Below, one piece after another: positions 15,543 through 24,718 of a stretch of DNA of 33,209 bases (positions are counted from its first letter, which is position 1; every line of letters starts with the position of its first letter). The notes under the pieces were generated by a model that saw nothing but the letters and a program-made list of their open reading frames with translations, did not search any database and was not told the origin of the DNA. The stretch comes from Pseudomonadota bacterium (GTDB lineage Bacteria; Desulfobacterota; Desulfobulbia; Desulfobulbales; SURF-16). The stretch lies in contig JAUVQZ010000003.1 of NCBI GenBank assembly GCA_030597865.1, forward strand, positions 1 to 33,209, written 5' to 3'. The position numbers and the translations under genes are program-made.

Positions 15543-16025
15543 TTGCCGCGTTGGTTTCCCTTTTCACCCCCAACCCTTTGCCAATTGACCCAGGTAATGA
15601 CGATTATTGGATCGAAAGTGAAAGGGGCAGATCCCTGTTTAGTGGCCACCGCAAATATCTTCAGGCAGAATTCTGACCCGGTAAGATGGTGTGAGGCCGA
15701 TGTTGATGGGCGCCCAAATCCGGCTGTTTTTTCGTTTTCTGTTGTCCTCTGCTCCTTTTGGGATTTCCCAGGATTATGAACCCTAAGCAGCATCCTTTGG
15801 GTAGATTCTCAAACATTTCACCCCGCCCTCTCCTAACAGTTTTATTGTTGCCAGGTATGATCCTAAGGAATTAAGGAGAGTGCTTAATTCCCAGCTGGCA
15901 AGCGTCTTTTTCGAAAAACAAACATTAATAGTGGAGATGTCATAGGCCTGCCGTGCCTTTGCATTAACATGGTGATCTGCCCTTTTTCACCTGAAGAAAA
16001 GTTGCGGATAAAATTCACCTGACGG
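15543..16025. other. Intergenic region before the hybrid kinase, with 9-bp inverted repeat
   Basis: No supported gene in 483 nt; short ORFs here have no start signals or family features. A perfect 9-bp palindrome GGAATTAAG (15867-15875) / CTTAATTCC (15883-15891), with a 7-nt spacer and no T-run, lies about 135 nt before the kinase start and could be an operator. No clear promoter was found. Confidence 0.4.
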
Positions 16026-19000
16026 ATGAGCAACATGCTAGATGACCAACAAAAGATACTCGTTGTGGATGACAATCCAGTTATTCTGAAGCTGATGACG
16101 AATTTTCTGGCTGAGCGCCAAGGGCATCATGTGCTCACCGCCGCAAATGGCCTGGAGGCCCTTGAGATACTCGAAGATTTTGTGCCGGATGTCATTTTTG
16201 TTGACTGGATAATGAACAAAATTTCCGGGGATCAACTGTGTAGAATCATTCGCAGCAAGCCGCAGTTGCAAGACTGCTTTTTGGTGATTCTTTCATCCAT
16301 GGCCGCTGAGGCAGAGGCCGACTTGCTTGCTGTTGGGGCAGACGCCTACATTGCCAAGGGGCCTTTCAAAAGAACAGCGCAGCATATCCAGACTTTGTTG
16401 GAGGAAGTGGCCCTCAAAACGGCAAAGGATTTCTCGCAAACCATACTGGGTCTGGATGAAGTCCACCAACGGCAGGCTACCCAAGAATTGTTGAGGCGCA
16501 ATAGGCATCACGAGCTTATTTTGCAAAACATCTCTGATGGAATTATCGAACTGGCATCAGATACCGGCATCATCGATTTGAGTCAAGGATCCCGCGTTAT
16601 TTTTGCGAACCAGGCTGCCTGCCGATTTATTGGCGGCAGCGAGGAAAAATTGTTGGCCTCCCGTTTAACGGAGCATCTAAGTGATGCAGATCAAAAGAGG
16701 CTTGAGGGAATATTAGCCGGCATTAAGGACCAACCCGTAACCCTTGGGGATGATCAGCCATTGTTGGTCAATGGTAGATATTTGAGCGTTATTTTCATCC
16801 CCTTTGTCGACAACCAAGAGAAATATGTCATTGGCGTATTGCGGGATATTACCGCCAAGAAAAAGGCTGAGATCGCCTTAGAAAAAAGTGGCCAACGTCT
16901 GCAGCTGGCAACTGAAGATGCTAAAAGAAAGGAATATTTGCTGCAAAGTATTATCACCTCCGCACCGGTGGGCATCAGCCTGGCCGTTGGTCGCAAGATC
17001 TACTGGGCCAACGAGAAGCTCAGCGAGATTACCGGCTACTCTGCGGAAGAATTACAGGGCCTGAGTGCCCGCATGTTCTATGTCAACGATGAAGAGTTTG
17101 AACGGGTTGGTCAGGAAATATACGGCTCAATAGAAAAGCACGGTACAGGCGCGGCAGAAACGCAATGGCAGCGCAAAGACGGTTCGATCATTGATGTTCT
17201 TTTAAATGCCAGCAGTGTTGATCTTCAGGATTTTACAGACAGTGTCACCTTCACCGTCCTTGATGTCACTCAGCAAAAAAAGGCCGAGCGTGCCCTGCAT
17301 GACAGCGAGCAACGGCTGCAGCTGGCCCTGGAGGGCGCCGATCTAGGCATGTGGGACTGGGATATTCAGAGCGGCAGCATTTACTATAGCCCCCGCTATC
17401 TCTCCATGCTGGGCTATGGCCCCACAGAGCTGCCCCATACCCTGGCCACCTGGGAAGGCCTCCTTCATCCAGATGACCTGCAGCCCACCAGGCAACATCT
17501 TCTCGACTGTCTGGCCCAAGAACCCTCCCGCTGGAGCCTGGAGTTTCGCCTGCGGGCCAAGGATGGTGGCTACCTGTGGATCCTCGGTCGCGGTCAGGTG
17601 GTTGACTATGGACCGGACGGCAGCCCGCTCAGGGCCGCAGGAACCCACCTCGATATCACGGATCATAAGAGGGCGGACGAGGCCTTGAAGAAGTCAGCCC
17701 GGGAGTGGTCGGCTGCCATGGATGCCTCTGACGATATCATCTATCTCCTGGATATGGAGCGCCGCATCCTCCGGGCCAACAGGGCCTTCTGCCGGATCAC
17801 AGGCACCACGGAAGAGGCCCTCATTGGCCGGTATATTGTCGATATTATGCATTTGCAGCAGGAGGAGAAGAGGCTTTGTCCTATCTGTCGGATCCAGGAG
17901 GGAAAACGGGATGCGGAGATTATCTTGGAGGCGAATGATCCAGATAATCCCACCAGCTTCCCGCTTCGGGTAGTTGTCAGGGTGGTCCGGGGTGACCAGG
18001 GCCAGCCCATAAGTATGCTGATGAATCTCCATGACCTGAGCAGCCAGCGACAGATTGAGGAATCGTTACGGCGCAGCAAGGAGGAGTGGGAGAAGACCTT
18101 TGACTCCATGAGCGATATCGTTACCATTCAGGACAGGGATATGCGCATTGTCCGGGCCAACAGGGCGGCCCACGATATGCTGGGGGCAGAGTTAGGAGAT
18201 CTCAATGGCCAGCTCTGCTACCGGCTTTTTTCCGGCACCACCACACCCTGTTCCGGCTGCCCTGAGGTCGACACCCTTAACAGCCGCGAGTCCCATTCGG
18301 CCATTATCCGCCATGAAAAGCTAGGAAAGATTTTTCTCGTTTCATCCAGCCCCATCCTTGATGACAATAAGGAGGTGCAGTACCTGGTCCATGTTGCCAA
18401 GGACATCACCGAGCAGAGACGTCTTGAAGAACAACAGGATATGCTCTACAGCCTCATTCAGCAGTCCAATGACGCCATCTATGTCATTGATCCGGTCAGC
18501 GCCGACATCCTCTTTGTCAACCGCCAGGGCCTTGAGAATCTTGGCTATGGGTGCGATGAGATGGTGAACCTGACCATCTACGACATCGCCCATCGGCTGG
18601 CAAGCGAGGAGGATTGGCAGCAAAGTCTGGCGACGATCAGGAGGCACGGTACCTATCTCTTTGAGACCAGCCAGAGGAGGAAGGATAATTCCCTGCTGCC
18701 GGTGGAGGTCAATGCCCGGGTCAGCCGCTATAACGGCCAGGATTTTGTCGTTGCCGTGGTGCGCGACATCAGCGAGCGCAAGAGGGCCGCGGAAAAGGTG
18801 CTCCAGGAGAAGAATAAGCTGGAGGCCGTGGTCTCGGCCCTGGGCAGCGGTCTTACCTTCCAGGATCGCCATTTCAGGGTTATTTACCAGAATAATGTCC
18901 ATAAAGAGATGCAGGGTGATCAGCTGGGGAAATTCTGTTATGAGGCCTATCATGGTCGGGATAAGGTCTGCCCGGGTTGCCTGCTGGCCAAATGTTTTGT

Positions 19001-20297
19001 CGATGGTAAGCTTCATCAGCATGAAGTTGCCATGGACAAGGGTGGTGCCACCATCTACCTGGATATTTCAGCCAGCCCCTACCGGGATGGTAGTGGTGAG
19101 ATCATCGGCGGCGTGGAGAGCATCCGCGACATCACTGACCGCAAGGGGCTGGAGGCCCAGGTCCAGCAGGGCCAGAAGATGGAGGCCATGGGCACCCTGG
19201 CCGGCGGCATTGCCCATGACTTCAACAATATCCTGGCCGCCATCATGGGCTTTAATGAGATGGCCCTCCAGGACACGCCCGAGGACAACCCGATCCATCG
19301 GATGTTGAAACATGTGGCCAAGGGCGCGGAACGGGCCCGGGACCTGGTCCAGCAGATCCTCACCTTCAGCCGCAAGGCGGATCAGCACAAGGCCCCCATG
19401 CTCCTGCAGCCGGTCATCAAGGAGGTCTTAAAGCTGATGCGGGCCACCATACCCGCCACCATTGCCGTCAAGAGTAATATTGCCCCTGAGTGCGGCCTGG
19501 TTCTGGCCGATCCCACCCTGATCCACCAGTTGGTGATGAATCTCTGCACCAACTCCTATCATGCCATGCGGGAGACAGGCGGTCAGTTGTCCATCACTCT
19601 CCGCCCGCTGACGGTGGGCAGGGAGCTTGCTGAATCCATTGTGGATTTGCAGGAGGGCCCCTCTGTGCAGATCACGGTCAGCGACACCGGCCACGGCATG
19701 GAGCAGGCCACCCTTAAACGGATCTTTGAACCCTATTACACCACCAAGGCCCAGGGTGAGGGGACCGGCCTGGGTCTGGCTGTTGTCCACGGCATTGTCA
19801 CCGGTCTGGGCGGGGCAATCACCGTGGCCAGCGAGGTGGGGGGCGGTACCTCCTTCGATGTTTATTTGCCCCAGGCAGGAGAAGGGGAGCTCTGTGAAGT
19901 CCCTGGAAATAGTGGGGCTCTTGAGGGCCAGGGCCATATATTGCTGGTGGATGATGAAGAGGAGATCATCTCCTTTGGAAAGGAGATGCTTTCCCGTCTG
20001 GGCTATCAGGTCACCAGTTTTAACAGCAGTAGGGAGGCCCTGGAGGCCTTCAGGCAGAGTCCGAACGAATTTGAGCTGATCATCACCGACCAGACCATGC
20101 CTGAACTCACCGGCCTTGACCTGGCCCAGAGGATCATGGCGATACGGCCGGAGATGGCCATTCTTCTCATAAGCGGCTATAGTGTACAGGTGGATGCGGA
20201 GTCGTGCCGGGCCATGGGGCTCAGCGGTTATCTGAAAAAACCTTTTAATGGCTATGAGATGGGCGAGGCGGTAAGGAAGATTTTGAGCAGGGCCTAG
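16026..20297 (+). CDS. Soluble hybrid sensor histidine kinase, REC-PAS(x7)-HisKA-HATPase-REC
   Basis: A 1423-residue cytoplasmic kinase without membrane segments. Order: receiver with Asp60 (DVIFVDWIMNK); seven PAS/PAC repeats between about residues 150 and 1045; HisKA with phospho-acceptor His1064 (GGIAHDFNNIL); HATPase with N-box HQLVMNLCTNSYHAM, DTGHGM, and GEGTGLGLAVVHGIV; and a C-terminal receiver with Asp1355 (LIITDQTMPE). PAS 4, 5 and 7 carry CPIC, CSGC and CPGC. The HxFN-type H-box places it with NtrB-like kinases that often serve sigma-54 regulators, and the next gene, 19 nt downstream, encodes one. The first ~1.25 kb is much more AT-rich than the rest, suggesting a chimeric origin. 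The ribosome binding site is weak; ATG 16035 is an alternative start. Confidence 0.93.
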   Translation: MSNMLDDQQKILVVDDNPVILKLMTNFLAERQGHHVLTAANGLEALEILEDFVPDVIFVDWIMNKISGDQLCRIIRSKPQLQDCFLVILSSMAAEAEADLLAVGADAYIAKGPFKRTAQHIQTLLEEVALKTAKDFSQTILGLDEVHQRQATQELLRRNRHHELILQNISDGIIELASDTGIIDLSQGSRVIFANQAACRFIGGSEEKLLASRLTEHLSDADQKRLEGILAGIKDQPVTLGDDQPLLVNGRYLSVIFIPFVDNQEKYVIGVLRDITAKKKAEIALEKSGQRLQLATEDAKRKEYLLQSIITSAPVGISLAVGRKIYWANEKLSEITGYSAEELQGLSARMFYVNDEEFERVGQEIYGSIEKHGTGAAETQWQRKDGSIIDVLLNASSVDLQDFTDSVTFTVLDVTQQKKAERALHDSEQRLQLALEGADLGMWDWDIQSGSIYYSPRYLSMLGYGPTELPHTLATWEGLLHPDDLQPTRQHLLDCLAQEPSRWSLEFRLRAKDGGYLWILGRGQVVDYGPDGSPLRAAGTHLDITDHKRADEALKKSAREWSAAMDASDDIIYLLDMERRILRANRAFCRITGTTEEALIGRYIVDIMHLQQEEKRLCPICRIQEGKRDAEIILEANDPDNPTSFPLRVVVRVVRGDQGQPISMLMNLHDLSSQRQIEESLRRSKEEWEKTFDSMSDIVTIQDRDMRIVRANRAAHDMLGAELGDLNGQLCYRLFSGTTTPCSGCPEVDTLNSRESHSAIIRHEKLGKIFLVSSSPILDDNKEVQYLVHVAKDITEQRRLEEQQDMLYSLIQQSNDAIYVIDPVSADILFVNRQGLENLGYGCDEMVNLTIYDIAHRLASEEDWQQSLATIRRHGTYLFETSQRRKDNSLLPVEVNARVSRYNGQDFVVAVVRDISERKRAAEKVLQEKNKLEAVVSALGSGLTFQDRHFRVIYQNNVHKEMQGDQLGKFCYEAYHGRDKVCPGCLLAKCFVDGKLHQHEVAMDKGGATIYLDISASPYRDGSGEIIGGVESIRDITDRKGLEAQVQQGQKMEAMGTLAGGIAHDFNNILAAIMGFNEMALQDTPEDNPIHRMLKHVAKGAERARDLVQQILTFSRKADQHKAPMLLQPVIKEVLKLMRATIPATIAVKSNIAPECGLVLADPTLIHQLVMNLCTNSYHAMRETGGQLSITLRPLTVGRELAESIVDLQEGPSVQITVSDTGHGMEQATLKRIFEPYYTTKAQGEGTGLGLAVVHGIVTGLGGAITVASEVGGGTSFDVYLPQAGEGELCEVPGNSGALEGQGHILLVDDEEEIISFGKEMLSRLGYQVTSFNSSREALEAFRQSPNEFELIITDQTMPELTGLDLAQRIMAIRPEMAILLISGYSVQVDAESCRAMGLSGYLKKPFNGYEMGEAVRKILSRA

Positions 20298-20316
20298 GCC
20301 CTGCGGCATTGAGATC

Positions 20317-21702
20317 ATGGCAATAATTCTTATCATAGACGACGACCAGGAGCTGGCCACCATGCTCTCCATGATGGTGCAGCGCCTGGGCCATGAGGCC
20401 GTGACGGCCGCGACCCTGGAGAGTGGGGTCATGAAGGCGGCTGAGGGCAGCTTTGATGTGGTATTTCTCGATGTCAGGATGCCGGATGGCAACGGCCTGG
20501 AGAGGATACCGGAGATTCGCAGCACGGCCTCGGCCCCGGAGGTTATCATCATCACCGGTGTTGGCGACAGGAGCGGTGCCGAGCTTGCCATCATGAACGG
20601 GGCCTGGGACTATATTGAAAAGGCCTCCCTGGCTAGGGACTTCGAACTCCCCCTGGCCCGGGCCCTCCAGTACCGGCAGGAGAAGGGCCACAAGACGCCG
20701 GTGGCCCTGGAGCGCAACGAGATCATCGGCAAGAGCCCTCGGCTCCAGGGTTGCCTTGATCTTGTGGCCCAGGCAGCGGCCAGTCTGACCAATGTCCTGA
20801 TCACCGGCGAGACCGGCACCGGCAAGGAGCTCTTTGCCAAGGCTATTCACCAGAATAGTGAGCGGTTCACAAAGAGTTTTGTGGTGGTGGACTGCGCGGC
20901 CCTGCCTGACAGCCTGGTGGAAGGCATGCTCTTTGGCCATGTCAAGGGCGCCTTCACCGGCGCTGAGCGGGATCAGGACGGCCTGATCAGGCAGGCAGAT
21001 AGGGGCACCCTCTTTCTTGATGAGGTGGGAGAACTGCCCCTTAACCTGCAAAAGGCCTTTTTGCGAGCCCTGCAGGAGCGTCGTTTCCGGCCCCTGGGTG
21101 GTAAGCAGGAGGTGAGCAGCGACTTCAGGCTGATTGCGGCAACCAACCGCGATCTCTCTGCCATGGTCAAGGAGGGCAGCTTCCGCCAGGACCTTCTCTA
21201 CCGCCTCAACTCCCTGCACATCAGTCTGCCTGCCCTGCACCAGCGCCTGGAGGATATCCGGCCCCTGGCCCTCTCCTTTATCACCCGGTTCTGCGAACAG
21301 TACCGGATCCCGGCCAAGGGCATCACCTCAGACTTTTTCGAGGCCCTGGAGGCCCACGACTGGCCCGGCAATGTCAGGGAGTTGAAAAACACCATTGAAC
21401 AGGTCCTGGCCAGGTCCGGAGATGATCCCAACCTCTTTGCCAATCATCTGCCCATTAATATCCGGGTCCGCTTAACCACCTCCCATCTGCCGCCCGATAC
21501 TCCCGGCCAGGAAGAGCCAGTCCTGGCAAGCCTGATTGGCGGCGACCTTCCCTCCCTGAAGGAGTTTCGCAACCAGGCCTATCAGGCCTATGCCCAGCAG
21601 CTCCATGGCCAGTATGGCCACGACATCAAGGAGGCCTGTCAGGTCTCCGGCCTCTCCCGCTCCCGCCTCTACGCCTTTCTCCAAGACCATAAAAAATCAT
21701 AG
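20317..21702 (+). CDS. Sigma-54-dependent response regulator, REC-AAA+-HTH (NtrC type)
   Basis: A 461-residue activator. The receiver (residues 1-120) has Asp8-10, phospho-acceptor Asp52 in VFLDVRMPDGNG and Lys102; the residue after Lys is Ala instead of the usual Pro. The AAA+ domain follows, with Walker A GETGTGKE (164-171), the sigma-54 loop GAFTGA (211-216), LFLDEVG and the arginine-finger region RQDLLYRLN. It ends in a short helix-turn-helix (DIKEACQVSGLSRSRLYAFL). It starts 19 nt after the hybrid kinase and is its likely partner, so the two form a two-component pair. A strong terminator closes the unit. Target promoters are not evident; no perfect sigma-54 consensus was found nearby. 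Confidence 0.95.
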   Translation: MAIILIIDDDQELATMLSMMVQRLGHEAVTAATLESGVMKAAEGSFDVVFLDVRMPDGNGLERIPEIRSTASAPEVIIITGVGDRSGAELAIMNGAWDYIEKASLARDFELPLARALQYRQEKGHKTPVALERNEIIGKSPRLQGCLDLVAQAAASLTNVLITGETGTGKELFAKAIHQNSERFTKSFVVVDCAALPDSLVEGMLFGHVKGAFTGAERDQDGLIRQADRGTLFLDEVGELPLNLQKAFLRALQERRFRPLGGKQEVSSDFRLIAATNRDLSAMVKEGSFRQDLLYRLNSLHISLPALHQRLEDIRPLALSFITRFCEQYRIPAKGITSDFFEALEAHDWPGNVRELKNTIEQVLARSGDDPNLFANHLPINIRVRLTTSHLPPDTPGQEEPVLASLIGGDLPSLKEFRNQAYQAYAQQLHGQYGHDIKEACQVSGLSRSRLYAFLQDHKKS

Positions 21703-21765
21703 GCAGCACCTCTCCCCCTCTTCTGCCTGCTGATACCTTGCCTTATTCCCATCCCTACGTCCTGA

Positions 21766-21812
21766 AAAACAGGAGCACCTGTCCTTGTTTTCAGGACAGG
21801 TGCTCCTGTTTT
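21766..21812 (+). terminator. Strong Rho-independent terminator after the two-component pair
   Basis: A 20-bp perfect stem AAAACAGGAGCACCTGTCCT (21766-21785) with its inverted copy (21793-21812) around a 7-nt loop, ending in a T-run. The A-rich left edge means it could also act on the opposite strand. Confidence 0.9.
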
Positions 21813-21991
21813 CTGCGCCCCACCCCTTTGCCCCACCTCTTCGTGGTGGTCTACCTGCCTGATATTAAAAGAAATATTTGAAAAATATTAGCGCAGTCAT
21901 TGGTTGGCATGAATTTTCTATAAGGTACGGGGACAGGGGGGAGTTTACGTTTTTAGTTATAATGCTGAAGCATCGAGGGAGAGACGTTTTA

Positions 21992-22783
21992 ATGGCGGAA
22001 CAAACAACGAGTGAGAGTGAGATAGTAGAGGAATCTGCAGAGCATGGTGCCATGGGCGGCGAACTCACCGGGTTCAGTGTGTCCAGCCTTATGCAGATGC
22101 TTCAGGCCGATAACCGTACCATCCTGGCTGATATCAAAGGCAAAGGGCTGCAGTGTGGAATCATCTATTTTGCCGAGGGTGAGCCGATAGATGCATCGTG
22201 CGGCAGCTTAAAGGGGGACAGTGCAATTTTGGCAATGATTGAGTGGGAGTCGGTGAATATCAGCTTTCAGGCACCCCCCACAAAGCCGCCCGCCAAGACA
22301 GTGAAACACTCCTCCATGGGTCTTCTCATGGAAGGCATGAGGTTGCGGGATGAGCGCAATGTCGCTCAACCTGAAATACGTGAAGAACAGACAAATCAAA
22401 ACAGTAGAGAAGGGGACAACGAAATGGCTGGATTAAAACAGATGATGAAGGATATCGCCGATGAGATGGATGGCGTCATAGCGGTTGGTGTTGTGGGTTT
22501 GGATGGTATGACCATTGCCGCCCATAATCCCACCGGAGTTGACATGGATGTTATTTCGGCAAAATTTGCCATGGTTATGAAGCTTGTGGAAAAGTCTGTT
22601 GATGACCTGAAAAGTTTAGGAAATTTTGAAGAAAATCTTGTCCAGACTGCCAATTCCTGGATGCTCACCCGCTTTTTGGACAAGCAGTATTACTTGGCCT
22701 GCATCGTCAGCCGCGAGGGGACCCTTGGTAATGTCCGGCTGGTGGCCAAGAAGTATCTCGATCAGGTCCAACGCGCCCTGTAG
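21992..22783 (+). CDS. DUF4388 - Roadblock/LC7 fusion protein
   Basis: A 263-residue cytoplasmic protein. Residues ~22-95 are a DUF4388 (PatA-like N-terminal) domain: GELTGFSVSSLMQMLQ, then a GIIYFAEGEPIDAS segment and GDSAILAMIEWESVNISF. A polar linker (~95-143) joins it to a Roadblock/LC7 domain (~145-263), with DGVIAVGVVGLDGMTIA as the central beta-hairpin, as in MglB-like regulators of small GTPases. I chose ATG 21992 with ribosome binding site GAGGGAGA; the frame is open back to 21878 without a signal. An internal ATG at 22424 preceded by AGAAGGGG could yield a free Roadblock protein. It is the first gene of the amidoligase operon. Confidence 0.85.
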   Translation: MAEQTTSESEIVEESAEHGAMGGELTGFSVSSLMQMLQADNRTILADIKGKGLQCGIIYFAEGEPIDASCGSLKGDSAILAMIEWESVNISFQAPPTKPPAKTVKHSSMGLLMEGMRLRDERNVAQPEIREEQTNQNSREGDNEMAGLKQMMKDIADEMDGVIAVGVVGLDGMTIAAHNPTGVDMDVISAKFAMVMKLVEKSVDDLKSLGNFEENLVQTANSWMLTRFLDKQYYLACIVSREGTLGNVRLVAKKYLDQVQRAL

Positions 22784-22826
22784 AGCTGTATACAACCGGA
22801 AATCTGAAAAAGTTTGAGGAGAGAAG

Positions 22827-23300
22827 ATGGCAACTGAAGAACAGAAAAAACAGAATATGATGCGGCTCATGACCCTGATGATCGGTGGCATGGCCAAGGC
22901 CCTTTATGACCTTTTTGGCGAAAGCGCCTTTGCCACCATGACAGAGGTGGGCAAGACCCTGCTCGCCATCATGGAGGATGAAATGGGCCTGGAGTTAGAC
23001 AGTGAAAACCCTGAAGAGGTTATCATGGAAATCGGCAGGATTTTCACCGATGAATTGGGTTTTGTCGCAGGCTTTGATGTGAAACGCGATGGCAACGACA
23101 TTATCTTGTCGGTGGACAGATGTGCCGGCTGGAACCTTACCCAGTCCATCATGAAGCTTGGGGTTGATGTGCCCTTTACCTGTCCGATCATGAATGTGGG
23201 CCAGGCAGCCCTATTAAAGATGGGCATCCATGCCCAGAAGAAAATCGCCCCCATTGAAGAGGTTCGTGGCTCAGCCATCACCTTCTCCATTATCGACTAA
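22827..23300 (+). CDS. Small V4R-like (ligand-binding) protein, unassigned
   Basis: A 157-residue protein, probably cytoplasmic. An amphipathic N-terminal helix rich in Met precedes ALYDLFGESAFATMTEVGKTLL. The C-terminal half has beta-strand segments with two cysteines (Cys99 in SVDRCAGW, Cys119 in FTCPIMNVGQAALL) arranged as in 4-vinyl-reductase (V4R)-type small-molecule or metal-binding domains. The similarity is only by pattern, so the family call is tentative. It has a good ribosome binding site (GAGGAGAGAAG) and lies 43 nt after the DUF4388-Roadblock gene and 44 nt before the amidoligase gene, so it belongs to the operon. It may be the sensor for the pathway metabolite; this is inference. 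Confidence 0.6.
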   Translation: MATEEQKKQNMMRLMTLMIGGMAKALYDLFGESAFATMTEVGKTLLAIMEDEMGLELDSENPEEVIMEIGRIFTDELGFVAGFDVKRDGNDIILSVDRCAGWNLTQSIMKLGVDVPFTCPIMNVGQAALLKMGIHAQKKIAPIEEVRGSAITFSIID

Positions 23301-23344
23301 GGGAGCAATCTTCGTCTCCAAGGGACAAAGACAGGTGAATCTCC

Positions 23345-24682
23345 ATGGCAGATGCTAGTCTCCAGACAGAGTCATGGCCGTTGGCCGGTGAAGCTCTCCA
23401 TGAAGAGCAGCCCATTTTCTCATGCCGGCCGGATTCCCTGTCCTTTGCCCAGGCAACATACTATCAGGATCTCCTCTATCGTACCCTGAAGATCGGGACA
23501 GAGCTTGAGTTTGCCCTGCCACAAAGGGTCAGGCGTGAGGATCTTGAAAAGGAGTTGACTGCTGAACTCAAGCCATCCCAGGATATGAACAACCTGGGAC
23601 GGCTTGGTGTTTTTGATATTTCCAAGGAACATTGCGGTATTGAGATTCGGGTGATCGGTCGCCATCCTCACTGGGATGCCCAGGTTCACCAGTACCGCCA
23701 GATCATGGCTCCCCTCTGGCGCAACAAGGTGCGCATGCGCCCTACCTGCGGTCTCCATTTTCACCTCCTTGGTGTCGGCCTCTCTGAACCGGTGCCGGAA
23801 ATCATTCTTGCCAATCTCTGGAACATCATGCGGCGCTATGGACCTGGCCTGAAATTTCTGACCAGCGGCGGTGAGTCCACGGCTGCCCTGTGCCGGCGAC
23901 GCCAGCATAATGCCCATCAGGAATTTATGCGCCGAGGCCCGGAGTCCCTCACCGTTGCGGAGATCCAGCAGCACCTCAAGAAAAGTTTCGACGTTCCTGA
24001 GCACCAAAACTTTTTCAACCTGGAGCATCTTCGTTTTAACGATAAGGGAGAGATTTCCACCTTCCATGTGGAGTTTCGTTTCCCGGATGGTGATCTCTCC
24101 CCCCTGTCCATCACTGCCAAGGTCTTTCTCTTTTTGGTCATGATGTTAAAGGCGGTGGAAATTTCAAAATTCGGCCTTCTCCATGTGGGCAAGACATCCC
24201 AGTGGCAACGCAAGAAAGAACTGTTGGACCTGATCAGCAATAATGACGGCAAGCTGGCCACCAGCGACACTGCGGCCTGTCTGCCATACCTTGACGAGTA
24301 CCGTCAAAACGCCTCAAGTTTATTACGATTTTTAAAATCAATCTTTATTCTTCTGGATAATCCCGCCGAGCTCATTCTCCAGTCCCTGGCTGAGAGCCCT
24401 ATATCCCTGCGGCGTCATAGGGGGCTTGACTGGCAACAGATCGATCAGGAGCTTCAGGGGCTGGTTGGCAGCGAGGAGAAGATGGATGAAGGTGATTACA
24501 AGCTCTGCAAAATAATTGAAATGGGCCTGGTGGAGCAAAAGGAAGATTTTCAGAGTTGGCTGGTCAGTGCCGCCTATCTCTGTAACTGTCCCCCTGAAGA
24601 GGTCAGCAAACGGCTGGAAAAATATGAGCGCCGCAACCCTATCTGGAGCCAGAAGTTGGGGTGTATGGTGTTTTTTCGATGA
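23345..24682 (+). CDS. Putative amidoligase (glutamine-synthetase-like carboxylate-amine ligase)
   Basis: A 445-residue protein matching the putative amidoligase family, a group with a glutamine-synthetase-like fold predicted to form amide bonds with ATP. Diagnostic motifs are GTELEF (51-56, metal-binding glutamates), CGLHFH (135-140) and HVEFR (241-245). The second and third correspond to the conserved G-x-H-x-H and E-F-R elements. A ~180-residue helical C-terminal extension beyond the catalytic core has no recognised domain and ends in WSQKLGCMVFFR. The next gene encodes a class II glutamine amidotransferase, a pairing known for this ligase family, which suggests ammonia supply or amide transfer. 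Its substrate, whether a small metabolite, peptide or cell-wall component, is unknown. Confidence 0.78.
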   Translation: MADASLQTESWPLAGEALHEEQPIFSCRPDSLSFAQATYYQDLLYRTLKIGTELEFALPQRVRREDLEKELTAELKPSQDMNNLGRLGVFDISKEHCGIEIRVIGRHPHWDAQVHQYRQIMAPLWRNKVRMRPTCGLHFHLLGVGLSEPVPEIILANLWNIMRRYGPGLKFLTSGGESTAALCRRRQHNAHQEFMRRGPESLTVAEIQQHLKKSFDVPEHQNFFNLEHLRFNDKGEISTFHVEFRFPDGDLSPLSITAKVFLFLVMMLKAVEISKFGLLHVGKTSQWQRKKELLDLISNNDGKLATSDTAACLPYLDEYRQNASSLLRFLKSIFILLDNPAELILQSLAESPISLRRHRGLDWQQIDQELQGLVGSEEKMDEGDYKLCKIIEMGLVEQKEDFQSWLVSAAYLCNCPPEEVSKRLEKYERRNPIWSQKLGCMVFFR

Positions 24683-24718
24683 AAGATAAGAGAGGCCTTT
24701 TGGCATGAGGAGCAGGGA

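Noticed and set aside
15335-15793. 152-residue minus-strand ORF
   Set aside because: It is antisense to the zinc-ribbon membrane gene and low in protein-like features.
19428-21240. Long minus-strand ORFs (388 and 331 residues)
   Set aside because: They are shadows of the GC-rich hybrid kinase and regulator genes; their composition is Gly/His/Leu-rich without motifs.
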